Assembly (NCBI RefSeq): GCF_041021895.1 | Contig: NZ_CP157428.1 | Location: 1 to 64,000 of the forward strand | Reading direction: 5' to 3' | From: Acinetobacter sp. XH1741 | Lineage (GTDB): Bacteria > Pseudomonadota > Gammaproteobacteria > Pseudomonadales > Moraxellaceae | Length of the DNA: 64,000 bases | Shown: positions 41,367 to 53,354 of the stretch, in pieces | Layout: each line of letters begins with the position of its first letter | Position numbering within the stretch: the first letter of the stretch is position 1 | Translations under genes and position numbers: made by a program | Notes under the pieces: model-generated | The model's database searches: none | What the model saw: only the letters and a program-made list of their open reading frames with translations | What the model was told of the DNA's origin: nothing

Positions 41367-41399
41367 AAAAGGCCTGTTCTATATAACAGGCCTTTTTAT
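41367..41399. terminator. Bidirectional terminator
   Basis: Stem aaaaggcctgtt / aacaggccttttt with loop ctatat, between convergent genes. Confidence 0.92.
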
Positions 41400-41402
41400 T
41401 TG

Positions 41403-41648
41403 TTATTTCTTCACACTATCTTCATGCAACTGTTCATTCAGTTCATCAATCACTACGATCCACTCGTCATCTTTTTCCCAATGGCTTTTTAAGAAATCAC
41501 TTTGACCCTTTGACCAGAAAGATGCTTCATGTAACTTTTGCTCAGCGGGTAACTGATGTGTTTTGATAAAGTTCTCAATACTCGCTTCATCAGCATCTAA
41601 ACCCAATTGCTCAAATAAAAGTTCTAATGTTGGTTGCTGTTCAAACAT
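41403..41648 (-). CDS. DUF2789 family protein
   Basis: 81 residues. It matches DUF2789 (LFEQLGLDADEASIENFI, then KLHEASFWSKGQSDFL). Small, acidic, cytoplasmic protein of unknown function. Follows mdh in the same direction but after mdh's terminator. Confidence 0.85.
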   Translation of the reverse strand: MFEQQPTLELLFEQLGLDADEASIENFIKTHQLPAEQKLHEASFWSKGQSDFLKSHWEKDDEWIVVIDELNEQLHEDSVKK

Positions 41649-41763
41649 TGTTATTCTCCCATAGCTTCTTATTCAATAATCTAACAACAATAGATGTTAG
41701 TTACATAACTATGTCTATATTTTCTTGTTGTTTTTTGTGTGCTCTTATTAAATTTTAAATATA

Positions 41764-41793
41764 AAAAAGCACCCTACAAGAGAGTGCTTTCTA
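41764..41793 (-). terminator. Terminator of mdh
   Basis: On the minus strand, aaagcac / gtgcttt with an 11-nt loop and a trailing T-run, 20 nt after the mdh stop. Confidence 0.8.
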
Positions 41794-41811
41794 ATTCATC
41801 AAAATGATAAA

Positions 41812-42798
41812 TTATTTTACCATGTCAGCAATTGCTGCACGTTCTTCTTCAAGCTCATTTAGAGTGAAGTTGATACGCTCACGGCTGAATTCATCGATTT
41901 CTAAACCTTGAACGATTTTGTATTCACCGTTTTCAGTTGTTACAGGGAAACCGAACATAACGCCTTCAGGAATACCATAAGAACCATCAGATGGAATACC
42001 CATAGTTACCCACTTGCCGTTTGTACCAAGCGCCCAATCACGCATATGGTCGATTGCAGCATTCGCAGCAGAAGCAGCAGAAGACAAACCACGTGCTTCG
42101 ATAATCGCAGCACCACGTTTACCAACAGTTGGAAGGAACACATCTTTGTTCCAAGCAGCATCGTTGATCTTGTCTTTTAAGCTTTCGCCATTTGCAGTTG
42201 CAAAACGGTAGTCAGCATACATTGTTGGAGAGTGGTTACCCCAAACTGTTAATTTTTCGATATCAGAAACTGCAACACCAGCTTTTTGAGCAACTTGAGT
42301 CAACGCACGGTTGTGGTCAAGACGTAACATAGCTGTGAAGTTTTTCGCAGGAAGGTCTGGAGCAGATTTCATTGCGATGTAAGCGTTAGTGTTTGCAGGG
42401 TTACCTACAACCAATACTTTAACGTTACGGCTAGCAACTTCGTTTAATGCTTGACCTTGGCCAATGAAGATTTCGCCGTTAACTTTTAACAAGTCAGCAC
42501 GTTCCATACCAGGACCACGTGGACGAGAACCTACTAACAATGCATAGTCAGCATCTTTAAATGCAACTTTAGGATCATCAGTCCCGATCATGCCAGCCAA
42601 TAAAGGGAAAGCACAGTCATCAAGTTCCATCATTACGCCTTTAAGCGCTTGTTGTGCTTTTTCAACTGGAACTTCAAGCAATTGTAAAATAACTGGTTGA
42701 TCTTTACCTAGCATTTCACCGCTTGCGATACGGAATAATAAGCTGTAACCAATTTGACCTGCAGCGCCAGTCACGGCAACACGAACGGGTTGCTTCAT
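41812..42798 (-). CDS. mdh: Malate dehydrogenase (NAD)
   Basis: 328 residues, the length of the cytosolic-type bacterial enzyme. NAD-binding [15 protein letters not shown], arginines of the substrate loop in [23 protein letters not shown], and the catalytic histidine in [12 protein letters not shown]-cycle step malate to oxaloacetate. Monocistronic by its flanking spacers. Confidence 0.97.
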   Translation of the reverse strand: MKQPVRVAVTGAAGQIGYSLLFRIASGEMLGKDQPVILQLLEVPVEKAQQALKGVMMELDDCAFPLLAGMIGTDDPKVAFKDADYALLVGSRPRGPGMERADLLKVNGEIFIGQGQALNEVASRNVKVLVVGNPANTNAYIAMKSAPDLPAKNFTAMLRLDHNRALTQVAQKAGVAVSDIEKLTVWGNHSPTMYADYRFATANGESLKDKINDAAWNKDVFLPTVGKRGAAIIEARGLSSAASAANAAIDHMRDWALGTNGKWVTMGIPSDGSYGIPEGVMFGFPVTTENGEYKIVQGLEIDEFSRERINFTLNELEEERAAIADMVK

Positions 42799-43009
42799 GT
42801 AATTGTCTCCAATGAGTGTCCTTAATCGGGCTAAATAGCGATTCTATCTAACCAAATCATCATAAACGGCAAAGATTGTACTCTAAAGAAGTTGCAGATG
42901 CATGTAAAAGCGGCTCATTTTCACCAAAAGTCTGATAGAAAATACAAATTAATCTTTACAAATACATTCAATGTATGGTGAGCATTTTTTTATGAAATGG
43001 TAACTACTC

Positions 43010-43672
43010 TTAATAGCTACCTTTAATTGTAATTTCGCTTGGACAATTAGAAACAACGTGATTTGAACATTGCTTATATTGGCCATTTACCGTGTAACAG
43101 ACTTTAACTTCTGTTAATACCACATCAGAACGCGATAGCTGGCAAGTAAAACGGATGCCATTTGGAGGCAAACTCGGATTAAGCTTTGTAAATTGTTGAC
43201 GTAATGTAGTTTGTTGCATTTCCACATTACTAGAGCTTGTTAAATTAGCAGGTATTTTCAAACGCTCGGCAAAGTTAATAATAGTACGAAAATATTGACT
43301 CGCATTCATCGGAACACAGCCACCCACACTTTTCCAAAGCTGCACACGAGCATTATTGTCTGGCATAACACGAGCGACAACCTTCGCTTGTAATGGTGAC
43401 AAGGTGGCAGAACTCTCTGTTGAACAGTCAGTTCGGGTGGTTTCTGGCATTAAGCCCGTAATAGTAAGCGAGTATCCTTCAAGACATTTACGCTGCTTCT
43501 GTTTAGAAGGATCTAGCGAACAGACAGCAGGCGTCATTTGTACATGCATGACATAACCTTGCACGTTAACAGATTCCGCATGTAAAACAGAACTCATCAA
43601 TCCTACACCTGCACAGATGAGCCACCATGCAAGTTGTGATATTGATCGAAGTCCTAAATATCTATATTTCAT
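43010..43672 (-). CDS. Secreted RNase T2-like protein lacking catalytic motifs
   Basis: 220 residues with a signal peptide (cleavage near LHA-ES). The layout fits RNase T2. An early strand region is followed by CLEGYSLTITGLMPE where active enzymes have the HGLWP motif, then LWKSVGGCVPMNASQYF where they have HEWxKHGxC, then FTCQLS...LTEVKVCY with the C-terminal cysteines. Both catalytic histidine motifs are lost while the cysteines and core are kept. Probably a pseudo-RNase that binds rather than cuts; the family link is by eye. Confidence 0.6.
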   Translation of the reverse strand: MKYRYLGLRSISQLAWWLICAGVGLMSSVLHAESVNVQGYVMHVQMTPAVCSLDPSKQKQRKCLEGYSLTITGLMPETTRTDCSTESSATLSPLQAKVVARVMPDNNARVQLWKSVGGCVPMNASQYFRTIINFAERLKIPANLTSSSNVEMQQTTLRQQFTKLNPSLPPNGIRFTCQLSRSDVVLTEVKVCYTVNGQYKQCSNHVVSNCPSEITIKGSY

Positions 43673-43727
43673 TTAATTAAAACTTGGTTATGCCAATTAA
43701 AAGAATGTTCCATCATTCATCATCTTG

Positions 43728-45674
43728 TTAAGGTGATGACCGCATTGGAATGACTTTCATACGCTGTATTAGTGACTGAGCACCTTGACCTAATACCACT
43801 CCATAATGTGTCGCGTTCGTCATGACGTGCTTGACATAATCTCTTGTTTCAAGCAATGGAATGGTTTCCGTATATTGGTCAGCCTCAATCGGTTGGTAAT
43901 CGGGTTGCCAACGTCTTGCACGATTCGGGCCAGCATTATAACCTGCTGTTGCCAAAACAGGGTTATTGCTTAACTGTCCTTGAATCATTGATAAATAGAA
44001 GGTCCCATAACGAATATTAGTATTCATTTCACTTAATGCAGCCGGATTATATGTCTCCCCCATCTGGCGAGCAATCAACTTTGCGGTATCTGGCATAATT
44101 TGCATAAGACCACCCGCTCCGACATGAGAACGTGCCGAGGTAACAAAACGACTTTCTTGACGCATTAAACCATAAGCCCAAGCAGGATCAATTCCTGCAT
44201 TGTAACTATGACTTACGACATTGGTCTTATGGGGGGTCACATAACGATAAGTATCATTATGTTTATTTGTTGTACGATCCGCTGCGTAAATCGCACGGTC
44301 ATACCACCCCATATCATGAGCACGTTTTGCCGCAGCGAGTAGCAAACCATCATCATGTTGCAAATATGCCTGACGAACTGCCCAATTCCACTCACGATTA
44401 GTATAAGTTGGATTGGCATTAATACGTCGTAACGTGAATGCACGGTTAAAGTGAATATTTTGATCTAAACGGCGTAAATCACTTGCCGATGGCTCATCAC
44501 TATAAGGTTGATGGTTATAGCGCACGCCTAAGCGGTCTTTTGCAAGAAGGTTGTGATAATCATCGCCACTTTCAGCTAATTTTTTATAAATACGCTGAGC
44601 GGTATTTTTTGAACTGTTATCACCACGTTGTTCAGTTGCACGTGCTAACCAATATTGCCAGCGATCTTCTTGTTTTTGTGAAACTGACATACTATCAATT
44701 GCACGAATTAAACTTTCCCATGCGCTAAAACGGATTGCTTGTCGTGCATAAATTTCAGCTTCTTCAGGACTTAATGGATAGCCATAACTTGCATCAAAGT
44801 ATTGAAGAACCTCTCGGTTAAAGTTGTTTTTCATCACCGTGGTGCCACCAATATAGGCTACGGTTCTATAGAGATATTTTTGTACACTCTCGGGAGTCCC
44901 TTGAGCTACTCGCTGGACATTAGCAAATGCATTTCCCAAATCATTATTTGCTAAACGACCTAAAGCAAAAATCAAATAAGCATAATCAGCCTCATTGGTT
45001 TTTGGAGCTGTCCATAAATAATTAAGCGGATTCGCCTGAATCTGGTTTAGCTGAGCCAAAGAAAGGTTTATACCTAAACTTTGTGCCGTTGCAAGTGCCT
45101 GTCCAGATAAGCCAGAACGTAATTGCACCCATAAGCGTTGCTGCTTATCTTGAGCAGTCATTAACGGACTAGAAATCATCATACGGCCCAGACCAACACA
45201 TGAGTCTGGCTGAGATTCGGTTGCTAACCATACATCTTTATATTCAGCAAATACTAAAGCATCACCACTTTTAGCTCGCACCTGTGCCAAAGCACAATTT
45301 TCAGCTTGGTCAGGATTAGAGACATAAGATAGAAGCGGTTGTGCAGATACAAAGTCAGCTTGTTTAACTTTTTCTTCTACATAATCTGCTGCAAGCTTCT
45401 CTGCCATTGCAGACTGAGGATAGCGCTGCGCAAAACTTACAATAGATGTTGGTGATTGAAAACCTAAATTACTGTTAAGTTTCCAATATTCAGGATAATA
45501 GCCCAATACATCATTTTGCATTGCAGCCTGATATTGATCTAACAAGGCTGTATTACCGCTATTTGCGGCATTTAATGCATCGTTAAATTGTTCTTCAGCT
45601 GCATAAGACAATGAACAACCAAGTAAACACACAGCTCCCACCCAGCTACGATGTGCGTATTTATTTTTCATCAT
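43728..45674 (-). CDS. slt: Soluble lytic murein transglycosylase
   Basis: About 648 residues. Signal peptide (hydrophobic core VGAVCLLGCSLSYAA), a long superhelical region, and a C-terminal SLT domain with catalytic glutamate in MRQESRF, then GLMQIMPDTAK and AGYNAGP. It cleaves the MurNAc-GlcNAc bond of peptidoglycan, forming anhydro ends. ATG at 45674 is chosen: it has an aagag Shine-Dalgarno and gives a normal signal peptide, unlike the upstream in-frame start at 45713. Confidence 0.93.
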   Translation of the reverse strand: MMKNKYAHRSWVGAVCLLGCSLSYAAEEQFNDALNAANSGNTALLDQYQAAMQNDVLGYYPEYWKLNSNLGFQSPTSIVSFAQRYPQSAMAEKLAADYVEEKVKQADFVSAQPLLSYVSNPDQAENCALAQVRAKSGDALVFAEYKDVWLATESQPDSCVGLGRMMISSPLMTAQDKQQRLWVQLRSGLSGQALATAQSLGINLSLAQLNQIQANPLNYLWTAPKTNEADYAYLIFALGRLANNDLGNAFANVQRVAQGTPESVQKYLYRTVAYIGGTTVMKNNFNREVLQYFDASYGYPLSPEEAEIYARQAIRFSAWESLIRAIDSMSVSQKQEDRWQYWLARATEQRGDNSSKNTAQRIYKKLAESGDDYHNLLAKDRLGVRYNHQPYSDEPSASDLRRLDQNIHFNRAFTLRRINANPTYTNREWNWAVRQAYLQHDDGLLLAAAKRAHDMGWYDRAIYAADRTTNKHNDTYRYVTPHKTNVVSHSYNAGIDPAWAYGLMRQESRFVTSARSHVGAGGLMQIMPDTAKLIARQMGETYNPAALSEMNTNIRYGTFYLSMIQGQLSNNPVLATAGYNAGPNRARRWQPDYQPIEADQYTETIPLLETRDYVKHVMTNATHYGVVLGQGAQSLIQRMKVIPMRSSP

Positions 45675-45883
45675 ATAACTCTTGTTTGATGAGCTCTTTT
45701 TACCTGGTCTCATAAATGTACTAAACTCTGACTATCCACCTTTAGGCATAGTTTAATTATTCTTCGTGCTTTCTTTTGTTGTGTTATGTAACTCTCTGAT
45801 TCAACATCATTAAAATTTATGTCATTTATCTCCATAAATCATGTGCAGCTTATGGCAGTTTAATGTTATCTGTTCGGCTCAAA

Positions 45884-45895
45884 TACTGGTATAAT
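45884..45895 (+). promoter_or_regulatory. Extended -10 promoter of miaB
   Basis: TGGTATAAT, a TGn-extended perfect -10 (TATAAT at 45890-45895) with no good -35. Predicted start near 45902 lies at a small hairpin (ttgaccc / gggtcaa, 45902-45920). It supports translation from 45959 rather than any upstream frame. Confidence 0.6.
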
Positions 45896-45958
45896 AATTG
45901 GTTTGACCCGTTTTGGGTCATTTTATTATTTAACCAGATCGATCTGTTAGGAGCCTGC

Positions 45959-47410
45959 ATGACGGTTCAAACCTTCATTCCCAATGGTGCCAAAGCTGCC
46001 TCAGAAAACACTGTTACCCAGCCAACGCACACCACTGACGTTTCAATAAAGAAACTTTATATTGAAACTCAAGGGTGTCAGATGAATGAGTATGACAGTC
46101 ACCGTATGGCCGACCTTTTAGGGGATTCTCACGGCTACGTTTTAACAACCAATCCTAATGAAGCAGATATTCTGCTGATGAATACTTGTTCTATTCGTGA
46201 AAAAGCGCAAGAAAAAGTATTTAGTGAGTTAGGCCGCTGGCGCAAACTAAAAGAGCAAAATCCTGATCTTGTAATTGGTGTAGGTGGTTGTGTTGCCTCT
46301 CAAGAAGGTGACAACATTCAAAAACGTGCGCCGTATGTCGACATGATTTTCGGTCCACAAACCTTGCACCGTTTACCACAAATGCTTGATCAGCATCACG
46401 CACAAGTGGAAAAACCGAAAAAAGAAAAAATTAAGCTCGTTGATATTTCATTCCCTGATATTGAAAAGTTCGACTTTCTACCTGAACCACGCGTAGAAGG
46501 TTTTAAAGCATTCGTTTCTATTATGGAAGGCTGCTCTAAATACTGTTCTTTCTGTGTAGTTCCATATACTCGTGGTGAAGAGGTTTCTCGTCCACTTGAT
46601 GATGTACTTGCAGAAATCGCAGGTCTTGCTGAAAAAGGTGTTCGTGAAATTAGCTTACTTGGTCAAAATGTAAACGGATATCGTGGTGAAACATTCGAAG
46701 GTGGCATTTGTACCTTCCCTGAATTGTTACGACTCGTTGCAGAAATTCCGGGTATTGGCCGTTTACGCTATACAACTTCACACCCGCTTGAGTTCTCTGA
46801 TGAGCTAATTCAGTGTTATGAAGATTTACCTCAAATGGTTTCACACTTACATTTGCCTGTACAAAGTGGATCTAACGATGTACTTAAAGCAATGAAGCGA
46901 AATCACACCATTGATGTGTATATCGACAAAATTGCCAAGTTACGTAAAATTCGTCCTGACATGCATTTGTCGAGCGATTTTATTATTGGTTTCCCGGGTG
47001 AAACTGATGAAAACTTCGCAGAAACTTTGCAATTTATCAAAGATTTAGATTTCGACCATTCTTATAGTTTTGTTTATTCAAAACGTCCTGGTACACCAGC
47101 ATCTGACTTACCAGATACAACACCAGAACAAGTTAAAAAAGAACGTTTAGCTCAAGTTCAACAAGTCATTAAGCAATCTAGTATTGAAAAAACTGATGCA
47201 ATGCTTGGCAAAATTGAACGTGTGCTTATTGAAAAAGTGTCTGATCAAGACCCAAATATTTTAGTAGGTACAGCAGACAATACCCGTTTAGTGACTTTTG
47301 TGGGTGATGCTTCTTGGATTGGACGTTTTGCAGAGATCGAGATTACTGAAATTAAAACTTTAAATTTAGTTTACGGTGAACTCTTGAATCTTGAGCCTGA
47401 CGTGGCGTAA
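45959..47410 (+). CDS. miaB: tRNA-2-methylthio-N6-dimethylallyladenosine synthase MiaB
   Basis: 483 residues, a radical-SAM methylthiotransferase that modifies A37 of tRNAs reading UNN codons. The N-terminal domain has three cluster cysteines ([24 protein letters not shown]), then radical-SAM CxxxCxxC as GCSKYCSFC, and a C-terminal TRAM domain. The start ATG at 45959 follows the Shine-Dalgarno taggag. Leads the miaB-ybeZ-ybeY order common in gammaproteobacteria. Confidence 0.97.
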   Translation: MTVQTFIPNGAKAASENTVTQPTHTTDVSIKKLYIETQGCQMNEYDSHRMADLLGDSHGYVLTTNPNEADILLMNTCSIREKAQEKVFSELGRWRKLKEQNPDLVIGVGGCVASQEGDNIQKRAPYVDMIFGPQTLHRLPQMLDQHHAQVEKPKKEKIKLVDISFPDIEKFDFLPEPRVEGFKAFVSIMEGCSKYCSFCVVPYTRGEEVSRPLDDVLAEIAGLAEKGVREISLLGQNVNGYRGETFEGGICTFPELLRLVAEIPGIGRLRYTTSHPLEFSDELIQCYEDLPQMVSHLHLPVQSGSNDVLKAMKRNHTIDVYIDKIAKLRKIRPDMHLSSDFIIGFPGETDENFAETLQFIKDLDFDHSYSFVYSKRPGTPASDLPDTTPEQVKKERLAQVQQVIKQSSIEKTDAMLGKIERVLIEKVSDQDPNILVGTADNTRLVTFVGDASWIGRFAEIEITEIKTLNLVYGELLNLEPDVA

Positions 47411-47447
47411 TGTAGAGGTATTCTAAAGTCTACTGAAAGGTTTTCTC

Positions 47448-48536
47448 TTGACTGCAGCGATTCGACGTACCGTAACATTTCCTGAAATTTCAATGGAACG
47501 TTTAAAGAGCATCTTGGGTGCCTATAATGGGCACCTTAAGCAAATTGAACAGCGTTTAGATGTCAAAATTACTCATCGTGGAGATGTTTTTCACATCGAT
47601 GGTGAGATAGATGCTGTTGGGAGAGCCGAAGCATTATTGCAACGACTCTTCGAAGAGTCTGAGGTGTCGCAGGAAATCAGTGCTGACCTGTTGCATCTCT
47701 TGATTCAATCTTCACAAACTGAACGCAACTTCGAGTTGGTTGGTGAAGAAATGGATGAGCATGATGCGCCAATGGATGTTTATTTTCAGACGCGAAAAGG
47801 CCGTATTAATCCACGCGGTGCCAATCAAAAACGCTATGTACAACGTATTTTACAAAGCGATATTTCTTTTGGTGTCGGTCCTGCGGGTACAGGTAAAACT
47901 TATTTAGCAGTTGCCGCCGCAGTAGATATGCTAGAACGCAATGAAATCCAGCGAATTTTACTTGTCCGACCTGCTGTAGAAGCAGGAGAAAAGCTCGGTT
48001 TCTTACCGGGTGATTTGACCCAGAAAATCGACCCTTATTTACGTCCTCTTTACGATGCCCTTTACGAAATGCTGGGCTTTGAAAAAGTTGCCAAGTTAAT
48101 CGAACGTCAAGTGATTGAAGTTGCGCCTCTTGCTTATATGCGTGGTCGTACTCTTAACCATTCATTTGTCATTTTAGATGAAGCTCAAAACACGACACCT
48201 GAACAAATGAAAATGTTCTTGACCCGTTTAGGTTTTGGCTCTCGTGCAGTGATTACAGGTGACATTACCCAAGTAGATTTACCTCGAGGCCAACAATCCG
48301 GTTTGGCACACGCGCTTCGTGTACTTGAGAACATTAAAGAAATTCATATTACCCGTTTCCATTCCCGCGACGTTGTACGCCATCAACTTGTTCAAAAAAT
48401 TGTTGAAGCGTATGAAGGTTGGGATGGTGAACAACAGCGTCTTAATGCTGAAGCACGTGCTGAACGTAAAGCACGTCAAGAGGCATTAGTTGCTGAAAAC
48501 GATACAGCAGCAGACTTGCAACATCAGGATGCTTAA
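47448..48536 (+). CDS. ybeZ: PhoH-family ATPase YbeZ
   Basis: 362 residues. Walker A GPAGTGKTYLA and Walker B FVILDEAQN. Acts with YbeY in rRNA processing and ribosome quality control. The start codon is TTG at 47448 with aaagg 7 nt upstream. The C-terminal 30 residues are charged and poorly conserved. Confidence 0.93.
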   Translation: MTAAIRRTVTFPEISMERLKSILGAYNGHLKQIEQRLDVKITHRGDVFHIDGEIDAVGRAEALLQRLFEESEVSQEISADLLHLLIQSSQTERNFELVGEEMDEHDAPMDVYFQTRKGRINPRGANQKRYVQRILQSDISFGVGPAGTGKTYLAVAAAVDMLERNEIQRILLVRPAVEAGEKLGFLPGDLTQKIDPYLRPLYDALYEMLGFEKVAKLIERQVIEVAPLAYMRGRTLNHSFVILDEAQNTTPEQMKMFLTRLGFGSRAVITGDITQVDLPRGQQSGLAHALRVLENIKEIHITRFHSRDVVRHQLVQKIVEAYEGWDGEQQRLNAEARAERKARQEALVAENDTAADLQHQDA

Positions 48537-48545
48537 GGATTCATT

Positions 48546-49022
48546 TTGAAAATCAGTTTAAGTTTACAACAAGACTTTCAATCACCTGAGTTAGAGCTCA
48601 AACGAGCTCAACTCAAAAAAATTATTGAGACAACTTTACGTCATGTTGGTTACAAAGAAGATTGTGAAATTGGTGTTGCATGTGTTGATTTGGAAGAAAG
48701 CCATCAACTTAACTTGCAATATCGCGAGAAAGATAAACCCACTAATGTTCTCTCATTTCCAAGCGATATTCCTGAAGAAGTCCTACCTATGCTTGATGCA
48801 CTACCGTTGGGTGATTTAGTAATTTGTATCCCTGTGGTATTACAAGAAGCTTTGGAACAGAAGAAAACTGCACAAAATCATTTTGCCCACCTTTTAGTAC
48901 ATGGAGTACTACATTTACTCGGTTATGACCATGAAACGAGTGACGAAGATGCAGAAGAAATGGAAGGTTTAGAGGTTGAAATTTTAGCTAAACTCAATAT
49001 TGCCAATCCATATCAGGAATAA
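48546..49022 (+). CDS. ybeY: Endoribonuclease YbeY
   Basis: 158 residues with the zinc motif [11 protein letters not shown]. It is a metal-dependent RNase for 16S 3' maturation and 70S quality control. The start is TTG at 48546, preceded by aagga; consecutive TTG starts in ybeZ and ybeY may hold both at modest levels. Confidence 0.95.
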   Translation: MKISLSLQQDFQSPELELKRAQLKKIIETTLRHVGYKEDCEIGVACVDLEESHQLNLQYREKDKPTNVLSFPSDIPEEVLPMLDALPLGDLVICIPVVLQEALEQKKTAQNHFAHLLVHGVLHLLGYDHETSDEDAEEMEGLEVEILAKLNIANPYQE

Positions 49023-49039
49023 TCAATTTCTCTTAAGCG

Positions 49040-49109
49040 ATTAAGAACTCAAAAGGTTCTTAATTGGTTTTTAACATGTGGATATCCTAAAAGTTATCCA
49101 CATTTTTTA
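49040..49109 (+). terminator. Double hairpin terminator after ybeY
   Basis: First hairpin attaagaac / gttcttaat (49040-49064, weak T-run). Second hairpin atgtggata / tatccacat (49076-49103) with a T-run. The second also precedes the convergent TonB-like gene's stop. Confidence 0.8.
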
Positions 49110-49994
49110 TTAATGTACTTCAAATTCAGCTTCAGCTGGATCAAATCGCCAAGTACGAATAATACGAAGCTCCGAAATATCTTTCATATTGACATCAAAA
49201 TGACCAAATGGAGCACCACGGCGTACCGATGCTTTTGCGGCTTCATCTAAAACCGGATGCCCTGAACTTTCAAGTAAACGAATTGCACGAATTCCCCCTT
49301 GAGCATTCAAGATAACCATAAGGCGAACTTCACCTTTTAACTGCTGCAGTTTAGCCTCTTCGGGATAATAACGATTACCGTAAAGTTCCACTTTCTCACG
49401 GAACTTATCTAAATACGCCGCTGATGCATCTTTCTTTGCTTGAATACCATCTACTGTTTTTATTTTTTGCTGACGGCTAAAATCTTGCTGACGTTGTAAA
49501 TATTGAGCCTCGAGACTTGCGACCATTGCAGCTTTTGCCTGAAACTGACTTTGTAATTGCTCAAGCTCTTTTTTTCTTTTGCTCTCCTCTGCTTGTTTCT
49601 GCCAACTTAACACTGTCATCAATACTTTTTCTTCGAACTTAAGTTCTCTTTGTTGTTGTACTTTTTCTAAGGTTTCTAACTGCGCTTCTCCAGTCGAAGC
49701 ATCGTTAGGCATAGGCGTTTGAGCATTACTAGACATCCGATGAGCTTCTCGAAAGACCCCAGCACCTTGTTGGTCTGCTTGAGCTAAAAAATCGGCATTT
49801 TTGACTGCTTCCTCAGCAGGACGAATAGATACAGCAATTTCTTTGGTTGATTGTTCAGACGGTGCAGGCATCGCAAAGTGAATGAGCAATACCAAAATAT
49901 GCAGTAAGATTGCTAATATTATTGCAGCGATAAAGACACGGTCTTGCCACCAATAATAAAAAGGCTCTATGGATAGACTTCTTTTTTTCAACAT
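49110..49994 (-). CDS. TonB-family protein
   Basis: About 294 residues. One N-terminal transmembrane helix (about 25-42), a long periplasmic coiled-coil rich in Q, E, K and A, then a C-terminal TonB domain (YPEEAKLQQLKGEVRLMVILNAQGGIRAIRLLESSG). Resembles energy transducers to outer-membrane receptors, but lacks a proline-rich spacer and nearby exbBD; it may instead be a TolA-like envelope protein. ATG at 49994 is preferred over an in-frame GTG at 50027. Confidence 0.83.
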   Translation of the reverse strand: MLKKRSLSIEPFYYWWQDRVFIAAIILAILLHILVLLIHFAMPAPSEQSTKEIAVSIRPAEEAVKNADFLAQADQQGAGVFREAHRMSSNAQTPMPNDASTGEAQLETLEKVQQQRELKFEEKVLMTVLSWQKQAEESKRKKELEQLQSQFQAKAAMVASLEAQYLQRQQDFSRQQKIKTVDGIQAKKDASAAYLDKFREKVELYGNRYYPEEAKLQQLKGEVRLMVILNAQGGIRAIRLLESSGHPVLDEAAKASVRRGAPFGHFDVNMKDISELRIIRTWRFDPAEAEFEVH

Positions 49995-50228
49995 AATCTT
50001 AAAAGCATATAGATGCCTTTTCCCCACGGTATTAATTACCGAACAAAATACAAACTGATATTCAAATATGGATAAAAATGTGATTCACTTCAAATATGAA
50101 CTTTTATCCATTTTCATTTTGTGAAAATGTATCAATTAAATTTGTTACACTGCAATATCAAAACCTGTTTTTTATCATAATAAAGATTGTGTTGATTCTT
50201 TAGTAAATCATCTTCTGGAAGTTCTTTT

Positions 50229-50900
50229 ATGCAAACGCTATTTTCCTCATTAGTCAAACGTCTTCATAAAGTCTACCAAAAAGCTGAAGCCTTCATTGAG
50301 GAAGAAAGAGACTTTACATTATCGCAAACTTTTTTAAATGCGACTTTAGAACGTTACGTTACCAATAATGTCGAGTTCTTAGACGATCTACATGCAGATC
50401 TTTACCATGATTGGTTAAGACTGTATGCCACAATGCATGTTAAAGGTTTAGAGACAACATTGTCGGTCGACTTAAAACTCATTCAGATGGAATTTAATAA
50501 AGAACAACAGCTTTTGGTTTTTGAACAAATTAGTAATACACAAATTATTGAAGCAAAATATATAAATTTCTGGCAAAAAATTGCTGTGAAAGCTGCTGTT
50601 TTTTACTATCACAAAATTCTAAAAAAAGACCCACTAGGTATGATTCTTGAACGTTTTAACGTAGCTCAAGAAAAAGATGATCTTCTCTTCCTTGACCTTA
50701 ACCGTTGGCTGGGTAAAAAAGCCAGCATTATTGAGACTTTAGGCAAGGTTCATATTAACTATGCACGCGTACGTGAAGCAGAGTTGGTTGTCTTTGGTAA
50801 TGTTAATCTTGCTGCGTTACTTTTCCGAGATCAAGATGATGATTTTGATGATGACCTTGAAGACACGGAAATTACGCCAATACAGCAAAAAGATGCATAA
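50229..50900 (+). CDS. Conserved hypothetical protein with acidic tail
   Basis: 223 residues, soluble and helical at the N-terminus (residues 1-110), ending in an acidic cluster DDDFDDDLEDTE. No signal peptide or recognised domain. A ggaag Shine-Dalgarno precedes the ATG. The 200-bp region upstream is AT-rich and probably holds its promoter. Confidence 0.72.
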   Translation: MQTLFSSLVKRLHKVYQKAEAFIEEERDFTLSQTFLNATLERYVTNNVEFLDDLHADLYHDWLRLYATMHVKGLETTLSVDLKLIQMEFNKEQQLLVFEQISNTQIIEAKYINFWQKIAVKAAVFYYHKILKKDPLGMILERFNVAQEKDDLLFLDLNRWLGKKASIIETLGKVHINYARVREAELVVFGNVNLAALLFRDQDDDFDDDLEDTEITPIQQKDA

Positions 50901-51057
50901 CAGTGGTATGAGCTAAAGAAACTAGCTGCTAAAAAACACAAAGAGATTACATATTTAGCATAAATCCTGATTTTTTCTCCACGATCAACAGGCATAATAT
51001 GCAAAAGTCATAGATGCATCAGCACTGACCTTTCAGTCTGTACAAGGATATTTACTT

Positions 51058-51771
51058 ATGGCAACAAAATTTCTGAAATCATTCAGCATCGCAACGGGTA
51101 TTTCGACAACTTTGCTTATTGCAGGTTTCTCTAGCCATGCACTTGCCATGAGCCCATTTCAGGCAAATTACCAATTTACCTACAATAATAAAGGTATGGG
51201 TTCAGCAACACGTGCTCTTAGTCAACAAGGAAATAACTGGACTTATCAATTCACTGCAAAAGCGGGTGGAATCGCATCTGCAAGTGAAACAAGTAAGTTT
51301 AGTTTTGCAAACGGTAAGATTGGTTCTCAAAGCTTTAGCCGTACCAGTAAAATTTTGATTCATAACAATACGATGAATATCAATTTTAACCCTGGCAACA
51401 AAACAATTAGCACTAAAAAAGATGATAAGGCACGCTCATTTGCATGGCAGGCCGGCGTACTTGATGAGTTAAATGCAGAATTACAAGTTCGTGAAGATTT
51501 AAAAAATGGTTCACTTAAAACTTCATATCCTCTTGCCGATGCAAAAGAAGTTGAAAATCGTCGTTTTGTGAAACAAGGCAACGAAAAAATTAAGACCTCT
51601 TATGGCACCTTTGACACTGTAAAAGTTGTTTTAGAACATGGCAGACCAGATCGTAGTACTATTTTCTGGCTAGCTCCTAAATTAGACTATTTACCAGTTA
51701 AGGTAAGTCATATTGATGGTAAAACATCTTATGGTTTGTTATTAACAAGTTATACAGGTAAAACGAATTAA
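51058..51771 (+). CDS. Secreted DUF3108 protein
   Basis: 237 residues with signal peptide (cleavage near ALA-MS) and a beta-rich DUF3108 domain (FQANYQFTYNNKGMGSATR, then KISTKKDDKARSF). Periplasmic; function unknown. A long hairpin separates it from xpt. Confidence 0.83.
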   Translation: MATKFLKSFSIATGISTTLLIAGFSSHALAMSPFQANYQFTYNNKGMGSATRALSQQGNNWTYQFTAKAGGIASASETSKFSFANGKIGSQSFSRTSKILIHNNTMNINFNPGNKTISTKKDDKARSFAWQAGVLDELNAELQVREDLKNGSLKTSYPLADAKEVENRRFVKQGNEKIKTSYGTFDTVKVVLEHGRPDRSTIFWLAPKLDYLPVKVSHIDGKTSYGLLLTSYTGKTN

Positions 51772-52419
<648 letters not shown>

Positions 52420-52432
52420 AACAGTTTTCAAT

Positions 52433-52460
52433 AAAAAAGAGCGGATTTCCGCTCTTTTTT
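52433..52460. terminator. Bidirectional terminator
   Basis: Stem aaaagagcgga / tccgctctttt with short loop, between convergent xpt and wrbA-like genes. Confidence 0.9.
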
Positions 52461-52471
52461 ATTGCTTAAAA

Positions 52472-53131
<660 letters not shown>

Positions 53132-53354
53132 TTATGAAATTCTAGAGGTGATTGATTTTTAAGGGTAACAGTAACAAATATCGGTAAAAGCTTATTACTA
53201 CGTTTTGTTACCATGATACATACGGAACTTTCAGAATACTTTTTTATTCTTTAGGTTAAAGTTTACCCATATCAACTATTAGTGTTCTCAACCGAATACG
53301 CTGGTGACTCACAATCACCCACATCATGATTAAAAAAATCGGGATAGATGACGC

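Noticed and set aside
45863..45958. Longer N-terminus for MiaB
   Set aside because: The extension contains the likely -10 box and start site, and the Shine-Dalgarno points to 45959.
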